From Hirsutella rhossiliensis (taxonomy: Eukaryota > Ascomycota > Sordariomycetes > Hypocreales > Ophiocordycipitaceae): a stretch of DNA of 64,000 bases. The stretch spans positions 2,976,001 to 3,040,000 of the forward strand of contig NW_025408673.1 of assembly GCF_020360975.1 (NCBI RefSeq). The letters are read 5' to 3'. Position 1 is the stretch's first letter. The number at the start of each line of letters is the position of its first letter. Positions 54,083 to 62,848 of the stretch are shown here, in pieces. A program made the translations under genes and the position numbers. The notes beneath the pieces are model-generated. The model did not search any database. It worked only from the letters and a program-made list of their open reading frames with translations, and was not told the DNA's origin.

Positions 54083-54774
54083 CGGGATTTTCAGGCGCGC
54101 TCTAGGGTAGCCCCGCCAAGTGCGATCTACCGGAAACAACTATGTCCTTACCTTCGGGTAGAGCATGAAGACACATGGGCTGTATTGTTTCAAGTGGGTT
54201 TGCTACTCATCGTACTCTCGTACTCGAGTATCCCTGAAATTTATTCGCGGCTTGCCACTGGTGGGAATCCATCGCAGCCGCGTGCCTGGAGAAGTTGCCC
54301 AAATTTTGAATCCGTGCCGCCGACTTCCCAAAGGGGACGCCGCCAGCATCCTAATTGGCCCGCGCCTCGAGCCCCACCACCAGTCCGGATCGGAGTGGGG
54401 CGGCGCGCGGGCTACAAGAGAGACTATATCCAGCGACCATGATACACACCGCCGTGCCGGTGGGTCGTTAAACGCCCGTGGACAGGGCGTCGTAGCGAAC
54501 GTGGATAGCGGCTCCTCCATGGAATCGGCTACACAATCAGCAGGGGGGCGACGATATCTGTATATCCACGGCCCCTGCCGTAACGGCAGGGATGGATATC
54601 CGCGGATACGATTGGCTCGCCTGGTCGCTGATTCTGGACTCGCCCCACCCGACCAGATCAGCGGTGCTCAGCAAGCCCTCGGATACCATCGGATTACAGC
54701 TAGAATCGTTCACGCCCCAATGCCCGATGCCGCTGTATGGGGGGACAGACTACAATCGATGCAAATTTCATGGC
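54083..54774. other. No confident gene
   Basis: An ORF at 54165-54779 is open, but its composition (R/G/S-rich) and overlapping ORFs on the other strand give no support. A hairpin CCCTGCCGTAACGGCAGGG lies near 54574. The stretch may include the remaining 5' UTR of LINE-1. Confidence 0.4.
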
Positions 54775-54963
54775 TGTAACAGGCTGAGCCCGTGAGGGTC
54801 TCGGCTCCGCTCTCGACAAGACCCACCGGAGCTCCGCTTATAAGCTCGTACCAATCTTCGAGAGCTTTCCTTTCCTTTCCTCTTCTTTTCTTTCTCCTTA
54901 GCTTTAGGATACTCGTCGCAGTCGCTCAACTAGTTGTCAACACACTCAGTTGAGACCGTTACA
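54775..54963 (+). repeat. Solo LTR (189 bp), TSD ATGGC
   Basis: TGTAACAGGC...GAGACCGTTACA, with TGTAAC/GTTACA inverted ends. ATGGC lies at 54770-54774 and 54964-54968. A TTATAAGC box is at about 54838, followed by a pyrimidine-rich tract. No other member of the family is in the window. Confidence 0.9.
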
Positions 54964-55415
54964 ATGGCAAAGTATTACTTGGACTTCAATGAACTGACCC
55001 GGATAGCCTCTATTCGTTACCAATACAGGAAAAACCCTATAGCCGAAGCCCGGGATGAAAACCCCCCTTATTCTATCCTGTCTGCGCATATGTCTTTCAA
55101 CGTTGAGCATCTTGTCGCCTATCGTGGTTGGTGGATATCGTAGGGGTTGGACGGTGACGTTGAGAGTTTTGCGGCGTTGTTGAGGTGTTGGTTGCGTGGT
55201 AACGCGCTGCGCAGGCGGCCCGAGGATTTTTCGACCGTCGGGCGAGGTCGTCCGCATGCGTGTGATGTCGCCCACACGGGTGCTTCAAGGCGGCGGTAAA
55301 TGACGGGAGCGCCCCGCTAGGGATGACCCAGGTCCCTAGAGGCTGTATTCCCATTTGGTACAACCTAACTGTAAGGCAGGATGGGCTAGTCTGCCGGTCT
55401 CGACCTCCCCAAAGG
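54964..55415. other. Short ORF and flank, no recognised gene
   Basis: ATG 54964 opens about 60 codons (MAKYYLDFNELTRIASIRYQ...) to a stop at 55141-55143. The start codon belongs to the solo LTR target duplication, so the frame before the insertion extended from upstream DNA. No domain is recognised. The rest to 55415 is GC-rich without a convincing gene. Confidence 0.3.
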
Positions 55416-55492
55416 TCGTGTCCCGGTCGGATTCGAACCGACTCCGCCACGAGGGCGGCCTCCAAAGCGTATGACCAATACGCCACGAGGGT
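55416..55492 (-). ncRNA. tRNA-like pol III module (A box and B box, no anticodon stem)
   Basis: On the minus strand TGGCGTATTGG (A box, 55485-55475) and GGTTCGAATCC (B box, 55439-55429) are perfect consensus matches with tRNA-like spacing. A T-arm GTCGG-TTCGAAT-CCGAC and a D-arm GCGT...ACGC fold. The anticodon stem does not pair, a CCGCC-CTCGT-GGCGG hairpin sits there, and the acceptor stem matches at about 3 of 7 positions. It is more likely a SINE head or decayed tRNA than a working tRNA. Confidence 0.45.
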
Positions 55493-55967
55493 TTGAATGC
55501 CAGGCGGCTTCTTGATGCCTGGCCACTGGGCTCCTTCGAGCCGTCACTACGTCAATCACAGCCTCCCTAAACCGACTCCACACACGCCGAATAATACTCC
55601 CAATGAGCCCTTATGGTAGCTCTGGATCAAGGGGCCAACGGGCGACATGGACCTGAGAAAGTACTACTGTGACATCCGTCGATTCGGGCCCCAAAGGATG
55701 GGCCTTGCCAAAACGGCACCACAGGACAGGTCGGCACTAGTATTAGTACGACCACCCCAACACAACGGTGTAGACGCGCGCGGCTGCATGAGGAACGTCT
55801 CACGCCAACCGGCCGCTGACCGCAGTGCAACTACAACACCCGCACGCCAACCGGAGCCTACGCTCCACCCGCCAGTCTGGAACATCCTTCAATGCACCCA
55901 AGCCGGCCGGTGGCGGACCATCGCCGGTACGTAGGCCTGACGGTCCGCCGTGGGACGGGCTAACTGC

Positions 55968-57024
55968 CTAGTCCGGCTCAGCGGGTAGGGGTCGTCTGAA
56001 AGTGGCCGGCGTGCTGCTGTTCAAGGTGAAACGGGGCGTACTTCCATCCCTGCACACCATTCCGGAGTGAGTATGGTCCACATCTGAGACGTAAGCCCAC
56101 GGATTTGACTTGTCGACATTGAACGCTAACCCGGAGTATTCGGCGGGGTGTGGTGAGTAATCGAAATGTAGCCCCGTTTGCCGTATGGGCCGCCGCCTTC
56201 CGGATGCGTGCGGCCAGTAACGGGTCGGGGGCACCCTGAAACCCACCACGTGGCAGTAACAGCCAGCCGTATCGTCAGCCATCTGGTTACCGAACAGGTC
56301 GTACCACCAACCGCGCTCGTGATCGCTGCAGAAGTGCAACAGTTCGTTCACTCCGACCATGTTACACAACGCCACTAAGGATGGCAGACCGTGGCTGTCG
56401 CAGTACGACAGCACTCGCCATGCCTGGGCCGGGGGTCGGGCGGGAGGTGGCTTCCCAAAGACGACCGCCGTTTGTGGCTCGGCGGTTCCGTCCGGGTCTC
56501 TAGTCCCATACGGCGCCGTCGCGAGAGCTCGGGCTGCCTTCGGATCGACCCGACCGGCCTTCGGTCCTTTCGCGCCGGGGTCTTTTCTGGCGCTTCACAG
56601 GCGTTGATCCTTCCCTGGCTGGGTTTACCCATAGGAGCGGGTTTTTCACATTGGGGCAACGGGATGCACTGTGTACCCGCGGCCGGGAGCTGACACGCTA
56701 ACGGGCGTACAGCCGAAGAACATTCCGTCCGATACAATCAGCCTTCCGTGCACATCGCCGCCAACCCCGCCACGGTCGGGCCTTGTGCACATTACGAAGT
56801 AACTCGGGTGCCGGCCGGTCCACCGAGCCAACAGGCGACCGTGACCAGCGGGCGGCCCAGCGGCACACACTGCTGCTCCGACGCCGTAATGTCCACGGTC
56901 GGTACGCGTGGAAACAGTAGCGCTGTAGTCACACCGGCCACCAACGCCCATAAAAGGAGGCGGGCCAACGATCGGGAGTTTGGCACAAACGGTGGCCGGC
57001 GAGAGGGGGGAGTGGTGGGCGCCA
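55968..57024 (-). CDS. Unknown coding stretch, possibly a spliced or frameshifted gene
   Basis: ATG 57024 opens a frame with a proline-rich start and one strong membrane or signal-anchor helix (ARLLLWALVAGVTTALLFP), followed by ITASEQQCVPLGRPLVTVAC. Near 56830 coding character seems to pass to another frame (SYFVMCTRPDRGG, LIVSDGMFFGCTPVSVSAPG) ending at 56646. A third frame, open from 56595 to 55968, encodes about 208 residues with many aromatic and cysteine residues (LSYCDSHGLPSLVALCNMVG, LLHFCSDHERGWWYDLFGNQ, LHFDYSPHPAEYSGLAFNVD). No domain is recognised. Indels or introns would be needed to join these parts. It could be one decayed gene or an unknown element protein. Confidence 0.4.
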
Positions 57025-57794
57025 TGTCGAGGCGGTTGTAGGCTGGGTCCGGACGTCGGCTTGCCACCTTTACCCGGACTGCCAGCTGTCCTCGTGTCTG
57101 GTGCGGCTGACCAGTAGATAACCTCGTAATCTGACGAGAGCCGGTCGCACTGCTTGTGACGCGAGGCTCGGCCAGCACTGGCGGTGTCGGGCACGGTGCG
57201 GATGTGACCGCAGGCAATGCTTTCCCGAGCTGCTACTTATGGCGGCGGGCGGGGGCCTTGCCTTTGGCTTGGTAGGGGCCACACGTTGACCGGGTCGGCT
57301 ACGTGTGCTGCCCCACCAGTGGTGGTGATTTTGACTAGCCGGACGCCTTGACTAGCTGATAGTGGCCCTGCTACTTGGGCCACAGCGGTGGACAAGAGGA
57401 ATCGATCAATGCTCGATAAGTGATAGAGAGGAGCTGCTATTCGTCCTTAAGTCCGAAGATGCTCTGCAGCTTTTATAGGTAAATGGTTTGCCTATATAGT
57501 ATTGTCTCACACTTCCTTACTTTATTAATCGAGGTATAAAGGATGGATATGAAGCAGATGCTTAGATGCTAGCAGCGTTCTACTACATTCCGCTAGAGTC
57601 TTCTGCTTAAAACAGACTATGTCGGCAGAAACGTATATATACAAGGTGTGGGTCGCAACCGTATGGGGCATAAATGTAGCTGAGGACGTCTTACGGGGAG
57701 CTAGCGCGATCAAACCCAGGTACGTACGCGATGCTAGGATAGGTTTAGGAAGAAAATTGCCCGGCCTTATCAGCATATAAGCTACAAGCCTGGT
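57025..57794. other. No gene recognised
   Basis: GC-rich DNA with overlapping short ORFs, then an AT-richer part from 57400. Nothing identifiable was seen. Confidence 0.4.
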
Positions 57795-58412
57795 GGGCCT
57801 AAAAGTCGGCCGCCGACCCTGTTCTACAGGGACGGGGTGCGTTGATTAAGGACAAACGCGTTGATCGGGAAGGAAAAAAAAATTACATAGAATGATGATC
57901 CTACTACATAAATGTAAGTACTACTGTTTTCTTACATAACCGCGCTAATTTCAAATTCCATCAACACCAACACGCATTTTCGTATAGCAACACATCACTT
58001 GGCCGAGAACCTAAGATCGCGATGTCATACAAGAGGCGGCTGACTTGGTGACCTTGGAGGCCATAGAGCGTGCCACATTGCAGGTACTGACCCTTGAGGC
58101 TGATGGGGTATAAATAATAGGTGACAGCTTCATTGAGGGTACCGGGCATAAATTTGAAGTCATCAAGGCAGAGCTAGAATAATAGTATCTTCATCAGTTT
58201 CAGGTCACGATGGTATATAGAATCCCCGACTTGTTGCATACATCGTACTGGCGGGATTAGTTATGCGTTTAACCGATTAAATGTAATACTTTGTTTAGCT
58301 AATAAATTTGCGGGGCTAAGAAGTACCTGCCTTTCCCCAATCAACGCGTTTGTCCTCAATCAACGCACCCCCCGTCCCTGTGGAACAGGGTCGGCGGCCG
58401 ACTTTTAGGCCC
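57795..58412. mobile_element. MITE-like element, about 618 bp with 70-bp TIRs
   Basis: GGGCCTAAAAGTCGGCCGCC starts the left end, and the complement ends the right. Both continue inward through CGACCCTGTTC(T/C)ACAGGGAC and CAACGCG words to about 57868 and 58335. It has no transposase; a 62-codon ORF inside is not convincing. The TSD is unclear because of G/C runs at both ends (TGGT and CCCTAG). Confidence 0.75.
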
Positions 58413-58440
58413 CCCTAGTAGATGATGTTAGTGCCGCGTT

Positions 58441-58723
58441 CCGCATTAATAGCGAAGGTGCGGAATGCGAATTGTCAAACACAGGCTATGTGCGCCATTT
58501 GCAGCGTCAACTGCTGGAGTGTGCATTCCACTTTTGCCTGCGTGGTGCAATGGTCAATGTGACACGAATAGATAGTAGACTGTTATCGTCTAAAACTCTA
58601 GACTAAATTTGGAATGCTAGGAATAACGTCCCGCATTAATAGCGAAGGTGCAGAATACAAATTAGCAGGTGGTACACTGTTATCGCCTAAAACTCTAGAC
58701 GAAGTTGGAATGCTAGGAATAAC
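58441..58723 (+). repeat. Diverged direct duplication, unit about 95-190 bp
   Basis: CGCATTAATAGCGAAGGTGC occurs at about 58443 and 58632. TAAAACTCTAGAC...GGAATGCTAGGAATAAC occurs at about 58588-58628 and 58684-58723. Differences are mainly C/T and G/A. A third copy of the 70-bp dispersed repeat (58484-58556, with TGGTGCAATGG at 58543-58553) lies between. Confidence 0.6.
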
Positions 58724-58962
58724 TTATTACGTCTTAGTATCATTAATCCTCATACAAGTTTGGAACCGTCACATTAGTCGCTACGCATGCAATTAATGGC
58801 CTATTTAGTTATCTACGACATAATGGTACGCGCAGGACACGGCTAAGGGTAAATAGAATAATTAACGTCTTCACAGACCTAGGGATAATCTGATCATCAA
58901 TAGCGCATGCGACTTCCTGAGTCTCGCGCTCGTAGATGCAAAAACCCTGATACTTTTCACTT

Positions 58963-59433
58963 CATGATTCTTGAATTTCTTGTCAAGCCGGGGGCGCTGC
59001 ACGATGTGACGGTACAAGGCACGAACGAGGTCGAGTGCGGCTTGGACAAAGTGATTGTCTACAAGGAGAGAAAGGGGAAAGAACCACGTAGTTCACCTGC
59101 TCTGCCGCTGGCATATCAACAAAAACGTTCTTACCAAGTGCAAAAGCACTTCCTGCTGCAATAAAGGAAGGAGATCGCACAATCCGAGCCCCTACGTTCA
59201 CAGCCTTCCTCAAAGAGTGGGCAGGCATCGTTAACACCCCTAATGAGGCTATCTATAACACACTGGTCCCCGCGTTCGAAGCAGCCGGCCATCCGCAGGC
59301 CGCCGTGGATTACGCTATCAATACGTGGCTAGACCCCTGGAAGGAGAAGTTCGTGATGTGCTTCGTTGACCGGCACCGGCACAACAGCCTTAAACTTGGC
59401 AGACCGCGCTTCAGTCGCTGAAGGTAGGACGCT
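58963..59433 (+). pseudogene. Mutator-like (MULE) transposase fragment
   Basis: After a frame change near 59160 the codons read TFTAFLKEWAGIVNTPNEAI, FEAAGHPQAAVDYAINTWLD and PWKEKFVMCFVDRHRH. This matches the stretch after the catalytic core of MULE transposases, where a spacer leads to WL..WKEKFV..W.D..HF. The usual HFG.TTTSRVE continuation is lost (NSLKLG follows). The upstream frame at 58907-59164 (FMILEFLVKP) may be part of the same protein. The DDE residues are not seen. Confidence 0.6.
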
Positions 59434-59576
59434 GAACACTTGGAGAAACTGACCTTCAAGTAGGCCTCAGGCTTTCTAATCATACGCGTATGATTTAGTT
59501 AAATCATATATAAATCATATATTGCCCATATACATATACCATACAGCCCCAGGCGTATGATCATATATGATCATAC

Positions 59577-59813
59577 TGTCACGGGCTGTGCCCGGCTTGG
59601 TGGACCCGGTTGTACCGGGTCCGGTGGGTCGTGCTCGGGTGGCAGCACCGGCCCCGCTCCGCGGACCCGGAAGCTGCGAGAACATTCTGTGAAGGGTAAT
59701 ATAAGCTCGCACTCGAGGCTACGCCTCAAGTTCAGCTTCCTTTCCTCCTCAGCTCTAGATAGACAACACATAGGCACCTGCTTGTTGAGTAAACTCCGGG
59801 CCAGCCTCTTACA
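59577..59813 (+). repeat. Solo LTR of the inner gypsy family, TSD CATAC
   Basis: TGTCACGGGC...GCCTCTTACA, 237 bp, matching the LTRs at 3989-4222 and 9189-9421 in opposite orientation. CATAC flanks it at 59572-59576 and 59814-59818. The self-primer word AGCTCTAGATAG is conserved (about 59750). Confidence 0.95.
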
Positions 59814-59818
59814 CATAC

Positions 59819-60470
59819 GCTGGATAAAGTTGTGCCGAGGTCAACATGGTCAGGCAAGGAAGTCGGCGGCACCCTGGCGCTTGCCCAATGCCCATTCTCC
59901 TAGTCCTGAAAGGCCACTCTTTCCGATAGATACAAAAATAGAGAGAATGCCTGAATAACATATCGGTTGCTGAAGCTAACTCTGTGCAACTCGGACTGCT
60001 GTATTATGTAACCCCCGCTCCGCTCAGAAACTACCAATTTCGCTGCGAAGCTGGTGGAAGCAGGGTGGTCAATGTCCGAGGAAGGACTCATATACAGAAA
60101 ATTTGCCCAAAGGCATGGCATGGGACGATTTTTACAAGAGTGAAGAGGTTGTGGGAAGACGAATACAAGAACTTACCAACCGTTTGTAATACCGTAGTGG
60201 CTGCGAGGCTCTCTGAAGTAGTTATTTGTCGAACTGGTAGTTCAACCTGGCCGAAAGTCATAAAACATCCCAGTGTATCTGCGCGAACAGTAGGGTTCAA
60301 TCTGGTGCGTCCGCCAACGCAGAAATTAAGGACTGAGATGTCGCTGTCTCGAAGGCTTGTCTCCGAGTACCTTGCGTCCATTACTGTTTTCCAAGCTAAA
60401 GCGGTGAGGACGTCATTTGTTGAATAATTTCGTATTTCTGCGAGGTTACTGCAACGCGAAACATCTCTCT
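59819..60470. other. No gene recognised
   Basis: An ORF at 59984-60427 (147 codons) has no recognised domain. The opposite strand is also partly open. It may be the flank of the Crypton. Confidence 0.35.
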
Positions 60471-62144
60471 TCAGACGTGTGAGAGCATCAGGGCTAAGGC
60501 AAAAACGTGACCGAGATAACCCTCGGTAGTTAAAACGCCACGAACTTGTGTTGCAGTGTCCGTGAGCACGGTGAATTCTGGATGGTCCTCGATCCGTCCT
60601 TCAAAGCCAAGTGAGGAATAGTCCGTTGTAAGACGTACGGGGTTCGTGAGCCGCACGCGCGAGGAAGTAGTCCCCGGGAAGCCGAGAAGCCGGCGACGAT
60701 ACGCATGAACTGCCGCGGTAGGTGCGTAAGATATGCCTGGCAGAGCACGCTCTGGTTCCAGCGGCCGGCCTGCGAGATCTGGGCGAGCGACGTGCCATGG
60801 GTCTCCGCGTCCTGGGCGCCCACCCTGCGCGGGAGGTGCGTCTTCTTCGACGCGATAAGGCCGGCAGCGCCGAAGATACGCCAGGTCTCTTGTAGCTGCG
60901 TCGGGTACGAGCTCCTGCTCGCGGTCCCGCCCGACGAGGACCTTGATCCGATACCAGTCCTGACGGCGCCGGAAGGACGGGGCGGTTCGCCGGCGACGTG
61001 CCAGCGCCAAAGAAGAGCTGTGCTAGGGCCCTTGCGTACAGAATAAGGGTCCTTGTGCCGGAGCGCGCCCATAAACTCCTTCCTCGCCGTCTTATTTAGC
61101 TTGCCGTCCCGTAAAAGGCTTACCAGGCAACTACAGGGGTCGGGCCTCCGAAGGCGGATAGTCGAGTAGGGATAGGTCTGCAAGCTCCATCTTGCGGCGG
61201 TTCTCCCCGTAAGAGGTAGTAGTGGCCGAAGAGGAGGTCGACTCGCGTACGGAGGTTTTGCGGCGTATACGCGGCGCCAGTGAGAAGGAGATCCTGGATC
61301 CGAAGCCATTCATCGGGGAGGTAGCTGGCCTGGATCCCGTCGCTTCCCGCGGTCTTTAAAGGAGGCGCGGTCGTGCTTCCCCCGCTGCCGTTGCTCAAGG
61401 AATCCTCGTACGGCGGCGCCCCGGGGATTCTCCGTATTCGCGTTGCCGTGAGCCACCCGGAGCCTCCATAGCTCGACAACGGCCGCGATATAGGCGTCGA
61501 TAGTGCCCCTCGTAAGCAAATACCCTTCGGTAAGGTCTACTGCAGCCGTCGCGAGGCCTGTGGATGGCACGTAGCCCTCGCGGTCGTCAGCGAGCAGCTC
61601 GGCGGCCTCGGCCAGGGGGACCTCCAAAGCTTCGGCCAGGCTTTCGGCCTCTGCCATGGCCGTGGCCTCGAGCTGCTCCTGTTCGCGCTGTTGCCGTACC
61701 TGTACGGCCTCGCCGTTGCCGTTGCCCCTAACCTTACCCCGCGCGCGCGGCTTCTTCTTCTGCGGCGGCACAACGCGTCGTAACAGGATATCCTCTTTGA
61801 GCCACGCCGCCAGCTTGTCCGGCGTTACGAGCTCGCCGTCGGGCCAGCTATAGAGCTCGCCGTCTTCTGCAGCCCGAGGCGCATGGCACCAGGCCTATAC
61901 GTATCAGCCCGAGGCGTATGGCACCAGGCCTATACGTATTTGTCTGTTAGCCGCCTAGGGGGGCCGTACGTGACAGGGATCGAAGTGGAGGACCGGCCGG
62001 GGGACGCGCCTTCCACTCCCGCTGCTTCGCCGCGTAACTCCGCGCCGTGTTCGCCGGCTGTTCGTCCTTCTTCGCCTGGATGCCCGCCCTCCGGGCGGCA
62101 CGGGCGCGCTCGTCAGCTGCCGTGTACGAGTCGTCCGCGGCCAT
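60471..62144 (-). pseudogene. Crypton tyrosine recombinase, frameshifted
   Basis: From ATG 62144 the N-terminal DNA-binding part reads ARSYAAKQREWKA. After a stretch with a 35-bp tandem repeat, the frame from 61771 continues (GTIDAYIAAVVELWRLRVAH, ENPRGAAVRGFLEQ), then GIQASYLPDEWLRIQDLLLT and TRVDLLFGHYYLLRGE. The catalytic part near 60850-60690 has HLPRR, EISQAGRWNQS-type sequence and the tyrosine in CQAYLTHLPRQFMRIVAGF, as in fungal Cryptons, which move by a Y-recombinase without TIRs. Frames change near 61975, 61400, 61150 and 60950. The C-terminus after YFLARA is unclear. Cryptons usually contain introns, so some changes may be introns, but most look like indels. Confidence 0.75.
61870..61939 (+). 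repeat. 35-bp tandem duplication in the Crypton
   Basis: CAGCCCGAGGCG(C/T)ATGGCACC and following bases occur at 61870-61904 and 61905-61939 with one C/T difference. It falls in the gene between its N-terminal and central parts and disrupts the frame. Confidence 0.9.
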
Positions 62145-62334
62145 CTCGGTCGATCGGGCAACGTTCCTACGGGCGAATGTCTGGGCTGGTGTTGGCCGGA
62201 AACCCGATAAGTTGGGTGGGAACTTATCAAATGCACTTATCAGGCGTCCTGCACACGATTTCACGGGCGGCGTTTTGCGGGCGATAAGTGGTCACGTGGC
62301 CTAAGTGAATTACGACGCAATTGCGGGCACCACC

Positions 62335-62371
62335 GATAAGCGATGTCATCGAACTTTCTAGATAACATTAC
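62335..62371 (+). repeat. 37-bp fragment of a copia-1-type LTR
   Basis: GATAAGCGATGTCATCGAAC... to ATTAC matches copia-1 LTR positions 10334-10370. It is cut on the right by the copia-4 LTR. Confidence 0.8.
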
Positions 62372-62651
62372 TGTCGGTGAAATGTTATGTCAATACACAT
62401 CGGAATAAGGGGGTCACACAGCTAGGTTCAAGATGCATGTTCTCTCTCTAAAGGGGCAGTCTGAAGGGGCTATTTGTACAAGAGGTCTTAGGGCCTTCTG
62501 GGGACCTCCTGAGTAAGGAGCTTTACTGGCTGTGTCCACGCATAAAGGGGTAGCCTTCCTTACTCAGGAAGTCTTCATGCGTTCCTGCTACATAGGCCAG
62601 GGATCCCTTCTCCAGGTCCCTCCCCAACGTGGCAGCCCTGGTCCGCCGACA
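62372..62651 (-). repeat. 3' LTR of copia-4 (280 bp)
   Basis: TG...CA ends with 6-bp inverted termini and a polypurine tract next to it. It includes internal short inverted words around GGACCTCCTGAGTAAGG and CCTTACTCAGGAAG (62504-62563). Confidence 0.88.
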
Positions 62652-62848
62652 CACCCCCTTTTGTAGCAGGCTCTGACGGCCTGGTGCAAAACAGAAGAAG
62701 ACAACTAGCGGCAGATAAACAAGTGAGGCTATTCGTTATGTTGGAAAGCCGTGATAACGCTATTTGTATGGTGTTGAGACCATAAAGTAATGATGACTCG
62801 TGAGATCATATCCTTCAGTGTTGTGGAATTCCTAGGCCTTCTGCACAC

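Noticed and set aside
54165..54779. 204-codon ORF
   Set aside because: It reads into the solo LTR at 54775, has R/G/S-biased composition and a competing opposite-strand ORF, and shows no domain.
55416..55492. Functional tRNA gene
   Set aside because: The A and B boxes are good, but the anticodon stem does not pair and the acceptor stem pairs at only about 3 of 7 positions.
60471..62144. Starship captain (DUF3435 tyrosine recombinase) of a giant mobile element
   Set aside because: The order of motifs (NTARSYAAKQREWKA, AYIAAVVELWRLRVAHGN, AGRWN..AYLTHLPRQFMR) fits fungal Cryptons. No cargo genes or captain-type position at an element edge are visible.
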